Origin: Rhodopseudomonas sp. BR0M22
GTDB taxonomy: Bacteria > Pseudomonadota > Alphaproteobacteria > Rhizobiales > Xanthobacteraceae
NCBI RefSeq assembly: GCF_010907035.1
Contig: NZ_QUMK01000029.1
Coordinates: 1-63,718, forward strand
Length of the DNA stretch: 63,718 nt
Direction: 5' to 3'
The translations under genes and the position numbers were made by a program. Every line of letters begins with the position of its first letter. Position 1 is the first letter of the stretch. The notes beneath the pieces were generated by a model. It was not told the origin of the DNA. It was given only the letters and a program-made list of their open reading frames with translations, and searched no databases. Of this stretch, positions 19,354 to 28,591 are shown one piece after another.

Positions 19354-21147
19354 CTATCGCATCTCGTCCGGCGCAGTGACGCCGAGAATGGCGAGCCCCG
19401 AGGCCAAAACCGAGACGACGGCTTGGACCATCGCCAAGCGCGCTCGGGTAATGTCTGCATCATTATTGATAATGAAGCGTAAATGAGGCAAATCGCGGCC
19501 ATGCGTCCAAAGCGCATGAAATTCGCTCGCGAGCTCATTGAGATAAAACGCAATTCGGTGCGGCTCGTGGGCCTGGGCGGCGGCCTCGACGATGCGCGGA
19601 TAGAGCGCAAGTCGCTTCAATAGTTCGAGCTCGGCCGGATCGTTCAACCGCTCCAGCGGCGCCTGCCGCAGCATCGCGGCCCGCGCCTTCGAATCCTCGG
19701 GAAGATCCGGAACCACCTCCCGGGCGTTGCGGAAGATCGAATGGCCACGCGCATGGCCATACTGGACGTAGAACACCGGATTGTCTTTCGACTGCTCGAT
19801 CACCTTGGCGAGGTCGAAATCGAGCACCGCATCGTTCTTGCGGAACAGCATCATGAAGCGGACGGCGTCGGAACCGACTTCGTCGACGACTTCGCGCAGG
19901 GTCACGAAGTCGCCTGCCCGCTTCGACATTTTCACCGGCTCGCCGTTGCGCAGCAGCCGGACGAGCTGGACAATCTTGACGTCGAGCGCGCCCTTGCCGG
20001 CCGTCACCGCCTGGATCGCCGCCTGCATCCGCTTGATGTAGCCGCCGTGATCGGCGCCCCAGACGTCGACCATGTTGGCGAAGCCGGCGTCGAACTTCAC
20101 CTTGTGATAAGCGATGTCGGACGCAAAATAGGTGTAGGAGCCGTCCGACTTCAGCAGCGGCCGATCGACGTCGTCGCCATAGGCGGTGGCACGGAACAGG
20201 GTCTGTTCGCGGTCCTCGTAGTCCTCCACCGGCGCGCCCTTCGGCGGCGGCAGCCGGCCCTGATACACGTCGCCCTTGGCGCGCAGGAATTCGATGGTCT
20301 CGGCGACGCGGTTGCGGCCGCCTTCGATCAGCGAGCGTTCCGAGAAGAATACCTCGTGGGTGATGTTCAGCGCGGCGAGGTCGCCCTTGATCGCCTCCAT
20401 CATCATCGCGATCGCCGTGGCCCGAACCGTCGGCAGCCACTGCGCCTCAGTCATGTCTTTGAGCGCCGCGCCGTGCTCGGCCTTCAGCGCTTCGCCGACG
20501 GGCTTGAGGTAATCGCCCGGATACAGCCCCTCGGGGATTGCACCGATGTCCTCGCCGAGCGCTTCGCGGTAACGCAGGAATGCCGACCGTGCCAGCACAT
20601 CGACCTGGGCGCCAGCGTCGTTGATGTAGTACTCGCGGGTGACCGCGTAGCCCGCAACATCGAGCAGGTTCGCCAGCGCATCGCCGAACACCGCGCCGCG
20701 GCAATGGCCGACATGCATCGGCCCGGTCGGATTGGCCGAGACGTATTCGACATTGACCTTCTCGGCACCGCCGATGCTGCTGCGGCCGTAATCAGCGCCG
20801 GCGTCGAGCACGGCGCGCAGCGCGTCGGCCCATACCGCCGGCTTGAGCGTGAGATTGATGAAGCCCGGCCCGGCGATCGCGACCTGGTCGATCAGTTCCT
20901 CGGCGCGCAGCTTGTCAGCGATCTTGTCGGCGAGGTCGCGCGGCTTTGCCTTGGCCTCCTTGGCCAGCACCATCGCGGCATTGGTCGCCATGTCGCCGTG
21001 GGAGGCATCCTTCGGCGGCTCGACCACGATACGCGACAGGTCGATCCCGGCGGGCAGCGCGCCCTCTTCGATCAGCGCAGCGCACACCGCGTGCACGCGC
21101 GACAGGAGACGGGCGAAAAGATGCGTGGACATCGGGAGCTCGGCCAT
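19354..21147 (-). CDS. argS: Arginyl-tRNA synthetase
   Basis: Class I aminoacyl-tRNA synthetase for tRNA-Arg. The HIGH-like motif appears as [18 protein letters not shown], preceded by an N-terminal Add-1 domain. The lysine-containing KMSKS region appears as [15 protein letters not shown]. The C-terminal anticodon-binding domain ends in VTAPDEMR. It is about 597 residues. Candidate starts are ATG 21147 and ATG 21132; a TTG at 21156 would extend it slightly. None has a strong ribosome-binding site, so the start is approximate by a few codons. Confidence 0.94.
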   Translation of the reverse strand: MAELPMSTHLFARLLSRVHAVCAALIEEGALPAGIDLSRIVVEPPKDASHGDMATNAAMVLAKEAKAKPRDLADKIADKLRAEELIDQVAIAGPGFINLTLKPAVWADALRAVLDAGADYGRSSIGGAEKVNVEYVSANPTGPMHVGHCRGAVFGDALANLLDVAGYAVTREYYINDAGAQVDVLARSAFLRYREALGEDIGAIPEGLYPGDYLKPVGEALKAEHGAALKDMTEAQWLPTVRATAIAMMMEAIKGDLAALNITHEVFFSERSLIEGGRNRVAETIEFLRAKGDVYQGRLPPPKGAPVEDYEDREQTLFRATAYGDDVDRPLLKSDGSYTYFASDIAYHKVKFDAGFANMVDVWGADHGGYIKRMQAAIQAVTAGKGALDVKIVQLVRLLRNGEPVKMSKRAGDFVTLREVVDEVGSDAVRFMMLFRKNDAVLDFDLAKVIEQSKDNPVFYVQYGHARGHSIFRNAREVVPDLPEDSKARAAMLRQAPLERLNDPAELELLKRLALYPRIVEAAAQAHEPHRIAFYLNELASEFHALWTHGRDLPHLRFIINNDADITRARLAMVQAVVSVLASGLAILGVTAPDEMR

Positions 21148-21198
21148 ATCTGACAAGGAAAAATGGGAGCGGCCGTTTCGGGCCGGTCAGCGCGCCGC

Positions 21199-22413
21199 CT
21201 AACGCAAATCCGGGGTCGAGTCAAAAAGCCGCTGGTGCTCGGCGAGCGCATAGCGGTCGGTCATCCCGGCGATGAAATTGCGAATCCGCAGCAGCCGGTC
21301 GGCTTCGCACTCGGCGACCGGGCCGTTGGCCGGCAGCCAGTCCGGCGGCAGATCCTCCGGATGGTCGCAATAGCGCTGAAACAACTCGGCGACGATCGCT
21401 TCGGCGTCGCGCATCACCTTCATCACCCGCTCGGCGCGGTACATCCGGGTCCAGAGGAAGGATTTGATCTCGGCTTCGGCTTTCGCAGTCGCGGCCGGAA
21501 ACGCCACCAGCGCCCGTTCGGCGCGACGAACGTCATCGGCCGTGGCCGGCTGCGCCTCGGCGATCCGCCGCTCAGCCTCGGCCGCAACCGCGCCGATGAA
21601 ATGCGAGATCAGCTCGCGCACCAGCTCGGCGCCGCGCCGCGTGTCGTCGAGTCCCTGATAGCGCCGGTCGATCGCCGCAATGATCCGGGCCACCAGCGGC
21701 ACCTCGACCAGATCGTCGATCCCGAACAGCCCGGCGCGCAGGCCGTCGTCGATGTCGTGAGCGTCATAGGCGATGTCGTCGGCAATCGCCGCCACCTGGG
21801 CCTCGAGCGAGGCGAAGCTCCACAGCTGCAGATCGAAGCGCTCGTTGAACTCGGTGATGCCGCGCGGCACGCCGTGCTCGGCATAGCGCGGCAACGGCGC
21901 GCCGGCCCGGTCGGTCAGCGGGCCGTTGTGCTTGACCACGCCTTCGAGCGTTTCCCAGGTCAGGTTGAGCCCGTCGAACTCGGGATAGCGGTGCTCGAGT
22001 GCCGTCAGCACCCGCAGCGTCTGGGCATTGTGGTCGAAGCCGCCGGCATCCTTCAGGCAGGCATCGAGCGCCCGCTCGCCGGCGTGGCCGAACGGCGGAT
22101 GGCCGAGGTCGTGGGCGAGCGCGAGGGTTTCGGTGAGATCTTCATCGAGCCCAAGCTGACGCGCCAGCGCGCGGGCGATCTGCGCCACTTCCAGGCTATG
22201 GGTCAGCCGGGTGCGGTAGTGATCGCCTTCATGAAACACGAAGACCTGGGTCTTGTGCTTCAGCCGGCGAAACGCGTTGGAGTGGATGACGCGGTCACAA
22301 TCGCGGCGAAACGCGCTGCGGGTCCGGCTCGGCGGCTCGTGAAACTGCCGGCCTCGGCTGTGGTCCGGATCGCAGCCAAAAGCTGCACGGGGGGCTGCCA
22401 TACCGACCGACAC
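21199..22413 (-). CDS. dgt: dGTP triphosphohydrolase-like HD-domain protein
   Basis: Deoxyguanosinetriphosphate triphosphohydrolase-like enzyme that hydrolyses dNTPs to nucleoside and triphosphate. The HD metal-binding motif is visible as [13 protein letters not shown] (His) and [17 protein letters not shown] (HD plus further His). Upstream [18 protein letters not shown] with KTQVF is typical of the family. The start is taken as the GTG at 22413 (giving [10 protein letters not shown]), the form I recall for relatives; an ATG at 22401 is an alternative. It is divergent from erpA, with about 105 bases between starts. Confidence 0.92.
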   Translation of the reverse strand: MSVGMAAPRAAFGCDPDHSRGRQFHEPPSRTRSAFRRDCDRVIHSNAFRRLKHKTQVFVFHEGDHYRTRLTHSLEVAQIARALARQLGLDEDLTETLALAHDLGHPPFGHAGERALDACLKDAGGFDHNAQTLRVLTALEHRYPEFDGLNLTWETLEGVVKHNGPLTDRAGAPLPRYAEHGVPRGITEFNERFDLQLWSFASLEAQVAAIADDIAYDAHDIDDGLRAGLFGIDDLVEVPLVARIIAAIDRRYQGLDDTRRGAELVRELISHFIGAVAAEAERRIAEAQPATADDVRRAERALVAFPAATAKAEAEIKSFLWTRMYRAERVMKVMRDAEAIVAELFQRYCDHPEDLPPDWLPANGPVAECEADRLLRIRNFIAGMTDRYALAEHQRLFDSTPDLR

Positions 22414-22519
22414 GCGCGCGACTCGTCCTTCAGCGTTTGATTCTGCGGTGCGGCGCACTTAACTATTGTTGGCAGAGAAATCCAATGACGGGCCCTGCCC
22501 GTCGACACGGAGCGGCGAG

Positions 22520-22852
22520 ATGACGGAATCGAGCGTCACCATCAGCGAACGCGCGGCGCGCCGGATCGGCGAAATCCTCCAAGGCGAAGGCCAAGGCGCG
22601 ATGCTGCGGATCAGCGTCGAAGGCGGCGGCTGCTCCGGCTTTCAGTACAAATTCGACGTCGACCGCACCAAGACCGACGACGATCTGGTGATCGCCAGAG
22701 AGGGCGCGGTGGTGCTGGTCGATTCCGCCTCTGTGCCGTTCCTCGCCGGCTCCGAAGTCGATTTCGTCGACGACCTGATCGGCGCCTCGTTCCGGGTCAA
22801 CAACCCGAACGCCACCGCCTCCTGCGGCTGCGGCACCAGTTTCTCGATCTGA
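22520..22852 (+). CDS. erpA: Iron-sulfur cluster insertion protein ErpA (A-type carrier)
   Basis: A-type Fe-S carrier of 110 residues that delivers clusters to apoproteins. The three ligand cysteines are in the conserved positions: GGCSGFQYKF and ASCGCGTSFSI. The ATG at 22520 follows CGGAGCGGCGAG, which gives a ribosome-binding site. In related genomes erpA is followed by xthA. Here about 4.8 kb of accessory genes lie between them. Confidence 0.93.
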   Translation: MTESSVTISERAARRIGEILQGEGQGAMLRISVEGGGCSGFQYKFDVDRTKTDDDLVIAREGAVVLVDSASVPFLAGSEVDFVDDLIGASFRVNNPNATASCGCGTSFSI

Positions 22853-23082
22853 CGTTCTGATCGACGGCACGGTTGCGGCGGCCGGGCGGCCCCCGCAGCC
22901 GTTGGCTTTGAGACGCCAGGTCAAGACAAACGTCGCCTGCCGTACCATCTGCTCTTGGTTCCGGTTCCCAGGTCCGCTAAGGCGCGGCCAAAGAACCCTC
23001 CGAACGGCCCTTTGGCAGCGCGCGATGCCCCGCGCGTTGCGCGGCCAGGTCGAGGATGGGTCAACAGCCCCCGGAAACCTCG

Positions 23083-24096
23083 ATGTCGGTGCCTCCCCGC
23101 GTTCCCCGTCCGCCTCTGCGCGTCTCCAGCGTCCATGCCGGCCTGATCACCGCGCTGGTGCTGGCGCTGAGCTTCGGCGCCATGCTCTCCCTCACCTTCT
23201 CGATGCAGAACGACGTGATCGCGCGCGACCGCGATCACCAGATGGCGGCGGTCAGCCAGGCGATCACCGCCGCGCTCGACGAAGCCGGACGGTTCGCGCT
23301 GACCCAGGCGGAGACCACGGCGCGGCAGCGGGCTGTAGCTCGTGCCCTTGCCGCCGGTGACCGCGCCGCGCTGACGGAGCTCACGGCCGCCCCTTATGCG
23401 TATCTGAAAAGCCAGGGCGTTCCGGTGTTCGGCTTTCACGCCGCCGACATGACCTATCTGCTGCGGCTGCATCTGCCGGATAAGTTCGGCGACGACCTGA
23501 CCAAGTTTCGGCAGATGGTGCTCGCCGCCAACAAGACGCGGCGCTCGCAGGTCGGCCTTGAGATCGGCGTCGCCGGCACCTTCGTGCGCGGCATCGCGGT
23601 GATCAACGACGGCGACCGCTTCGTCGGCACCGTCGAGGCCGGCCTCAATCTCGAGCCGATCCTCGAACAGGTGAAGACTCTGACCAATGCCGACATCGCG
23701 GTGGTGCTCAGCCAATCGCTGGCCGAGTTACCGCCGCGCAGGCCCGGCGACAAGGGCGAACAATTCGGCGACCTGATCGCGCTCGCCTCGACCGACACCC
23801 CGCTGTTCACCGGCCTGTTGCGCGACGGTGCGATCCGCCTCGCCCGCACCCGCGAGATCAGCCCGTATCGGATCGGCGGCGAGACCGGCGCGATCCTGGT
23901 GCAGCCGTTGATCGATTTCTCCGGCCGGATGATCGGCAACATCGCGGCGGTGAAGAGCTTTCCTTCGCATGGCGCAGCATTGCAGCGGACCAGGATCGAA
24001 CTGATCGCGGCGGGGTTGATCGGCACCGTGCTGGCCTTTGTCGCCTTCTCGGTGCTGGCGCGGATGCTGAAGCCGCGCGACGAGGCGCAGGCATGA
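23083..24096 (+). CDS. Membrane-anchored double-Cache periplasmic sensor lacking any output domain
   Basis: 337 residues with a transmembrane helix at about 18-40, a periplasmic domain at about 41-304, and a second helix at about 305-327, leaving only about ten cytoplasmic residues. The periplasmic part looks like a dCache_3-type domain: a long first helix (ALTQAETTARQRAVARALA), then FGFHAADMTYLLRLHLPDKF, GLEIGVAGTFVRGIAVIND and FVGTVEAGLNLEPIL. Cache sensors normally precede HAMP and kinase or chemoreceptor modules; none is present. The stop overlaps the start of the ion-channel gene (ATGA at 24093-24096), which suggests a functional pair. The start could instead be the ATG at 23056. Confidence 0.78.
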   Translation: MSVPPRVPRPPLRVSSVHAGLITALVLALSFGAMLSLTFSMQNDVIARDRDHQMAAVSQAITAALDEAGRFALTQAETTARQRAVARALAAGDRAALTELTAAPYAYLKSQGVPVFGFHAADMTYLLRLHLPDKFGDDLTKFRQMVLAANKTRRSQVGLEIGVAGTFVRGIAVINDGDRFVGTVEAGLNLEPILEQVKTLTNADIAVVLSQSLAELPPRRPGDKGEQFGDLIALASTDTPLFTGLLRDGAIRLARTREISPYRIGGETGAILVQPLIDFSGRMIGNIAAVKSFPSHGAALQRTRIELIAAGLIGTVLAFVAFSVLARMLKPRDEAQA

Positions 24097-25157
24097 GGTC
24101 ACTGCTTGCGGCGCTGCTGATCGTTGTTGTTGGGCTGTGCGGCGCACCCGCGTCCGCCGCGGGCTCGCCGCCGGAAGGGCTACCTGAAGGCGTCGAACTG
24201 CCAGTCAAGGTCCGCATCGGCCTGCGCGTACTCGATATCACCGAGATCCGCGAGGTAATCGGCCGCGCGCGGCTGTACATCGAAGTCACTCAGCGCTGGA
24301 CCGATCCGCGCCGGCGGTTCGACCCGCTCGACGCCGGCACCTCGCGGATCGACCGCGTCGGGGCCGAAGCACGCCAGTACATCGCCGGGATCTGGACGCC
24401 TGGTCTGGCGATCGACAATCAGCTCGGCGAGCCGCGCGCCAAGGCCGATGCCGTCTCGGTCTATAGCGACGGCAGCGTCGTGCTGGTCGAACGTTACGAG
24501 GCCGATTTCCGCGTCGGCGTGGATATGGCGGCGTTTCCATTCGACCGTCAGCGGCTGTCGCTGTCGTTCTCGCTGCCGCGCTACGCCAAACAGGACGCGA
24601 TGCTGGTGACCACCGAGACCGACCGGCTATTCTCGCGGATCGAACCGAAACTTTCGGTGATCGATTGGCGCCCGCTCGACCTGACGTTCTTCTACGACGA
24701 AGCCGCCGGCTGGAATGCACGCGCCTATTCGCGGCTCAACGCCACCGTCGGGATCGAGCGGTTGTCGGAGCGCTATCTGCTGCGGCTGTTCATCCCGATC
24801 GTCTCGACGCTGGCGGTGTCGCTGTTCGTGCTGTGGATCCCCGGCACCGCGCCCAAGGATCACGGCAGCCTGGTGTTCTCCGCCCTGCTGGCGCTGGCAG
24901 CGATCAGCTTCACCTACGAGGCGAGCTTCCCCGGCTCGATCTCGCTGAACACACCGATCGCGAAGATCATTTCGCTCGGTTATTTCTATCTCGTGGTGGT
25001 GGTGCTGATCGACGCGCTGCTCTGGAAACCGCGCAGCGATCCGGCCTCACGTTACCACGTCCTCGCCATGGGTCTGCGTTCGCACTGCCGCTGGGCGCTA
25101 CCGTCGATCATGGTGATCGTCTGCCTCGCGCTGGTGCTGCGGGGACTACCGGGATAG
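24093..25157 (+). CDS. Prokaryotic pentameric ligand-gated ion channel (Cys-loop receptor superfamily)
   Basis: Probable inner-membrane pentameric channel related to GLIC and ELIC. The 354 residues have a signal peptide (to about 23) and an extracellular beta-sandwich (about 30-225). That domain contains the loop-A motif WTPGLAIDN (Trp101, Pro103, Asn109) and the Pro-loop AAFPFDRQ (Pro149, Asp151), without the eukaryotic cysteine pair. Four transmembrane helices follow: M1 about 229-250, M2 about 258-277 (pore), M3 about 286-311 and M4 about 334-352. The M3-M4 linker is short, as in bacterial members. Ion selectivity is not clear; Asp256 and Glu276 flank M2. It is translationally coupled to the upstream Cache sensor gene. 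Confidence 0.88.
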   Translation: MRSLLAALLIVVVGLCGAPASAAGSPPEGLPEGVELPVKVRIGLRVLDITEIREVIGRARLYIEVTQRWTDPRRRFDPLDAGTSRIDRVGAEARQYIAGIWTPGLAIDNQLGEPRAKADAVSVYSDGSVVLVERYEADFRVGVDMAAFPFDRQRLSLSFSLPRYAKQDAMLVTTETDRLFSRIEPKLSVIDWRPLDLTFFYDEAAGWNARAYSRLNATVGIERLSERYLLRLFIPIVSTLAVSLFVLWIPGTAPKDHGSLVFSALLALAAISFTYEASFPGSISLNTPIAKIISLGYFYLVVVVLIDALLWKPRSDPASRYHVLAMGLRSHCRWALPSIMVIVCLALVLRGLPG

Positions 25158-25175
25158 CAGCCGGTCGTTGCGCCG

Positions 25176-25928
25176 TCACGGCGGCACCCTGGTCGCAGCG
25201 GTGGTGTATTCGGACACCGTGATCAGCTCCGGCTCGCCGCTGCGCGACCGGGCGCTGACCATGTTCTTGACCGTCCAGGTGCCGTCGATGTTGTAGCTGA
25301 CATTGAAGGCGGTGAATCCCGTGGTCGCGTCGCAGACCGCGGCGGTTGCCGACATTGTCAGGAAATCGATCGCGGTTCCTGCGGTGTACGAACCGATCTG
25401 CACGTAAAACTTGAGCGACGGCGTGCAGTCCAGGGCGACGTTCGGCGGCGCCGTGACGAAATTCGACAGCAGGATTCCGCCGGCCAGCGTTTGCATCGCG
25501 ACTCCCGCATTGTAGGCGACCAGCACAGGATTGAACGCGGCGGTCATGATCCGGAACGCGCCTGTCTGCAGTCCGGCCGTGACCGTCGTCGGAGACAGGC
25601 CGAGCGCCGGCGTCACCGTCATCGTCGTGGTGTTACCTGTCGGGGTGCCCTGCGCCGGGGTCGGTTCGATCGCCCGGATCGCTCCGGCCTGCCCGACCGG
25701 CTGTCCCGGCTGCGGCGGGGCAATCTGCTGCTGTACCCCCGCATAGGTCTGCAGCGTGATCATGAAGCTCAGGATCGCGCCCGATGAATCGTAGGTCAGC
25801 AGCGGCTGGCCCAGCAGGCTGCTGGCATACACCTGCCCGCCGCTCGAATACTGCCCCGGCTGCTGGAAGAAGCAGAAATTCTGCAGCGCCGTACTGTTGT
25901 TCTGAAGATTGATGGTGACGGTGGTCAT
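25176..25928 (-). CDS. Protein of unknown function, paralogue A of a tandem pair
   Basis: I do not recognise this family. The 250 residues are strikingly poor in Lys, Glu and Asp and rich in Thr, Gln, Asn, Ser, Gly and aromatics. It opens with MTTVTINLQNNSTALQNF and CFFQQPGQYSSGGQVYASSL. The centre contains NTTTMTVTPALGL, and the C-terminal third contains DGTWTVKNMVSARS. It shares this layout with the adjacent upstream gene (26058-27020). No signal peptide or membrane helix is visible. The composition suggests a beta-rich structural or self-assembling protein, which is inference only. It converges on the ion-channel gene with an 18-base gap. Confidence 0.75.
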   Translation of the reverse strand: MTTVTINLQNNSTALQNFCFFQQPGQYSSGGQVYASSLLGQPLLTYDSSGAILSFMITLQTYAGVQQQIAPPQPGQPVGQAGAIRAIEPTPAQGTPTGNTTTMTVTPALGLSPTTVTAGLQTGAFRIMTAAFNPVLVAYNAGVAMQTLAGGILLSNFVTAPPNVALDCTPSLKFYVQIGSYTAGTAIDFLTMSATAAVCDATTGFTAFNVSYNIDGTWTVKNMVSARSRSGEPELITVSEYTTAATRVPP

Positions 25929-26057
25929 CGGATCCGTGCCATTGCTCCGCCAGCCACGCCAATTAAACGCCAACGGCCGGAAGCCGTCCAGGCCTCCGGC
26001 CGCAGTCGCTGCCACGCCGTCCGATCAATCTTCTTTGCATCGGCGGCGCAGCAGTTA

Positions 26058-27020
26058 CTAATCGAACACCGCGGTGGTGCCGGCCAAGTTGGTGCACATC
26101 ACGCCCTGGTACGGTCCACCGGTGGGGCCGACCTGATACTCGCGCGTCACAGCGATATTGCCCGGCGCGCTGAGATTGGTCACGGCGATCGGCTTCAGGA
26201 AGTTCGCCGCGTTACCGGTGGAAACGACGGCGGTACCAGCCTCGTTGAGGATTTCGGCCCGTGCCGCCGCCGGTCCGATCAGCCCGGTGGTATAGACCGA
26301 CTTCTCGACCAGACCACGGCTACCATCCGCCAGCGTCGTCGAGACCATGTTCTTCACCGTCCAGGTGCCATCGATATTGTAGGTGACATTGAAGGTGGTG
26401 AAGCCGGGGGTCGCGTCACAGATCGCCGACCCCTGCGACGACGAGGTGAAGTTCATCACCGTTCCGGCGGTGTAGGTGCCGGTCTGGACGTAGAACTTGA
26501 TGATCGGCTGACAGTCGAGATTGGAGTTCGGCTGAGCAGAGACGAAGTTCGACAGCGTGACGCCGCCGGCCAGTGTCTGCACCGCCGAACCGGCGTTGTA
26601 GGCAGTCAGCACCGGATTGAACACCGGCGTGATGATCCGGAACGAGCCGGCCTGCGGCCCCGTCGTCGAAACCGGCACCGACAGGCCCAGCGACGGCGAG
26701 ACCGTCATGGTGGTCGTATTGTTGGTCGGCTGACCGCCGGCGGCCGGAGTCAGATCGATCGGCTGACTCGCGGCGAGCTGTCCGGAGGGCTGACCGACCT
26801 GCGGCGGCGCCACCTGCTGCTGGACACCCGCATAGTACTGCAGCACCATCGAGAAGCTCAGGACCGCGCCCGACTGGTCGTAGGGCAGCAGCGCCTGGCT
26901 GTAGAGGCTGTTGGTGTAGACCTGGGCGCCGCCGGAATACTGCGCCGGCTGCTGGAAGAAGAAGAAGTTCTGAAGCGTGGTGCTCTTGTTGGTGACGTTG
27001 ATCGTGATCGTCGTGGCCAT
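26058..27020 (-). CDS. Protein of unknown function, paralogue B of a tandem pair
   Basis: 320 residues, clearly homologous along its first 245 residues to the downstream gene: TITINVTNKSTTLQNFFFFQ, GGAQVYTNSL, NTTTMTVSPSLGL, FNPVLTAYNAG, LAGGVTLSNFV, YNIDGTWTVKNMVS. It carries an extra C-terminal segment of about 70 residues (from GLIGPAAARAEILNEAG to AGTTAVFD). There is no signal peptide, and charged residues are very few. The ATG at 27020 has a strong GGAGAT site upstream. The pair probably arose by duplication and forms one transcript (129-base gap), with an XRE regulator just upstream. I do not recognise the family and assign no function. Confidence 0.78.
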   Translation of the reverse strand: MATTITINVTNKSTTLQNFFFFQQPAQYSGGAQVYTNSLYSQALLPYDQSGAVLSFSMVLQYYAGVQQQVAPPQVGQPSGQLAASQPIDLTPAAGGQPTNNTTTMTVSPSLGLSVPVSTTGPQAGSFRIITPVFNPVLTAYNAGSAVQTLAGGVTLSNFVSAQPNSNLDCQPIIKFYVQTGTYTAGTVMNFTSSSQGSAICDATPGFTTFNVTYNIDGTWTVKNMVSTTLADGSRGLVEKSVYTTGLIGPAAARAEILNEAGTAVVSTGNAANFLKPIAVTNLSAPGNIAVTREYQVGPTGGPYQGVMCTNLAGTTAVFD

Positions 27021-27182
27021 GATGATCTCCTGCAAGTTGCGGGGTCTCGGGTTGCACCTTCGGAACAAATACAACCGAAGGTTGTGTAAACCTAGCCTCG
27101 CTCGCGGAAAGCGACGCAACTTCTGATTGCATATCGCGCAAGATTCGCCCGCGCCGCTTGCGCGCCCCGCAATCAGCTCCGT

Positions 27183-27539
27183 TCAGAGACCGGTGACCTC
27201 GGGATACAACGAGGAAATGAAGGCGACCAACAGCGCCTTGGAGCGATCCGACATGCGAGCTTCCGCATGCCGCACACAGTTCAGCAGCGAGGTTTCGACC
27301 GAATCGCTGGTCGCTACCGGCTTGTGGGCGTCGATCCGCCCGCGCCCGGCCAAGAACCAATCGAGCGAGACGTCGAGCGTGTTGCACAGCAGCACCGCGT
27401 GATCGACCGAGATCGGCCCGTTGTTCTTCCAGCGCGTGATCGTGCTCTCGTTGACACCCATCGCATGAGCCAAGGCGTGCTGCTTGGTCATGCCCCGGAG
27501 CTGCATCGCTTCGATCATCCGTGAGCCGCGACTCGACAT
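27183..27539 (-). CDS. XRE-family helix-turn-helix regulator
   Basis: 118-residue DNA-binding protein. A lambda-repressor-like HTH spans about residues 5-62 (IEAMQLRGMTKQHALAHAMG followed by VNESTITRWKNNG, then VLLCNTLDVSLDWFLAGRG). The C-terminal part (about 75-118) has no recognisable ligand domain. It lies immediately upstream of and on the same strand as the two paralogues of unknown function (162-base gap) and may control them; no operator is evident. It is divergent from xthA. Confidence 0.85.
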   Translation of the reverse strand: MSSRGSRMIEAMQLRGMTKQHALAHAMGVNESTITRWKNNGPISVDHAVLLCNTLDVSLDWFLAGRGRIDAHKPVATSDSVETSLLNCVRHAEARMSDRSKALLVAFISSLYPEVTGL

Positions 27540-27702
27540 GCTCGATGCTCCGCGTTCGGGCGTTCGCGCTGCCGCGGACGCCGCCTCGGCCGATCGCTCC
27601 CGATCGCCGCGCCGGATTTGCCTCCGACGCGGATTGCTCTATCACAGCGATGCACGGCACGATCTGCCGCGGCGCAAATCATCCCGGGCAACGGACGGCG
27701 CG

Positions 27703-28494
27703 ATGCGGATTGCGACATGGAACGTCAACTCGGTCCGGCAGCGGCTGGATCATCTCCTGACCTGGCTGCAGGACTGCCAGCCCGACGTCGTCTGCCTGCA
27801 GGAGATCAAATGCGTCGACGAGGCGTTTCCGCGCGAGCCGATCGAGGCGCTCGGCTACAACGTCGTCACCCACGGCCAGAAGACCTTCAACGGCGTGGCG
27901 CTGCTGTCGAAATATCCGCTCGAAGAGGCCAATCCGGGACTTGCCGGTGACGACGGCGACGTCCATGCGCGGTTTCTCGAAGGCGTGGTGTCGTTGAAGC
28001 ACGGCGTGGTGCGCGTCGCCTGCCTGTATCTGCCCAACGGCAACCCGGTCGGCAGCGAAAAGTACCCCTACAAGCTGAGCTGGATGGCACGGCTGCGCGA
28101 CTACGCGAAACAGCGGCTGAAGACCGAGGAGCCGCTGATTCTGGCTGGCGACTTCAACGTCATCCCGCAGCCAGCGGATGCCTATAATCCTGCCGTCTGG
28201 ACCGAGGATGCACTGTTCCTGCCCGAGACCCGTGAGAGCTTCCAGACCCTGCTCGGGCTCGGCCTCACCGATGCGCTACGCGCCACCACCGACGCCCCCG
28301 GCCAGTACACTTTCTGGGACTATCAGGCCGGCGCCTGGCAGAAGAACTGGGGCATCCGCATCGATCACCTGCTGCTGTCGCCGCAGGCCGCCGACCGGCT
28401 GTGCCATGTCGGCATCGACAGCTATGTGCGCAATTGGGAAAAGCCGTCCGACCACGTCCCGGTGTGGGCGGATCTCGATCTGGAAGCGGCCTAA
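27703..28494 (+). CDS. xthA: Exodeoxyribonuclease III
   Basis: AP endonuclease and 3'-5' exonuclease of base-excision repair; 263 residues. The EEP-fold motifs are present: MRIATWNVNSVRQRL (metal Asn), VVCLQEIKC (catalytic Glu), LAGDFNVIP (Asp-Asn pair) and the C-terminal KPSDHVPVWADLDL (catalytic Asp-His). GIRIDHLLLS is also conserved. The start at 27703 begins directly with the first beta strand, as in the family. Confidence 0.95.
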   Translation: MRIATWNVNSVRQRLDHLLTWLQDCQPDVVCLQEIKCVDEAFPREPIEALGYNVVTHGQKTFNGVALLSKYPLEEANPGLAGDDGDVHARFLEGVVSLKHGVVRVACLYLPNGNPVGSEKYPYKLSWMARLRDYAKQRLKTEEPLILAGDFNVIPQPADAYNPAVWTEDALFLPETRESFQTLLGLGLTDALRATTDAPGQYTFWDYQAGAWQKNWGIRIDHLLLSPQAADRLCHVGIDSYVRNWEKPSDHVPVWADLDLEAA

Positions 28495-28591
28495 GCCGAG
28501 CCCTGCTTGAAGCACGATCGGCCTGTCAGGAAGCCATCGCGCTTGCTGATCAGATGGATGGTCGCTGCTGCAGACGGCGTTTGCGGCGGCC

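Noticed and set aside
21148-21156. TTG start for argS at 21156
   Set aside because: The TTG has no ribosome-binding site and in-frame ATG codons follow at 21147 and 21132.
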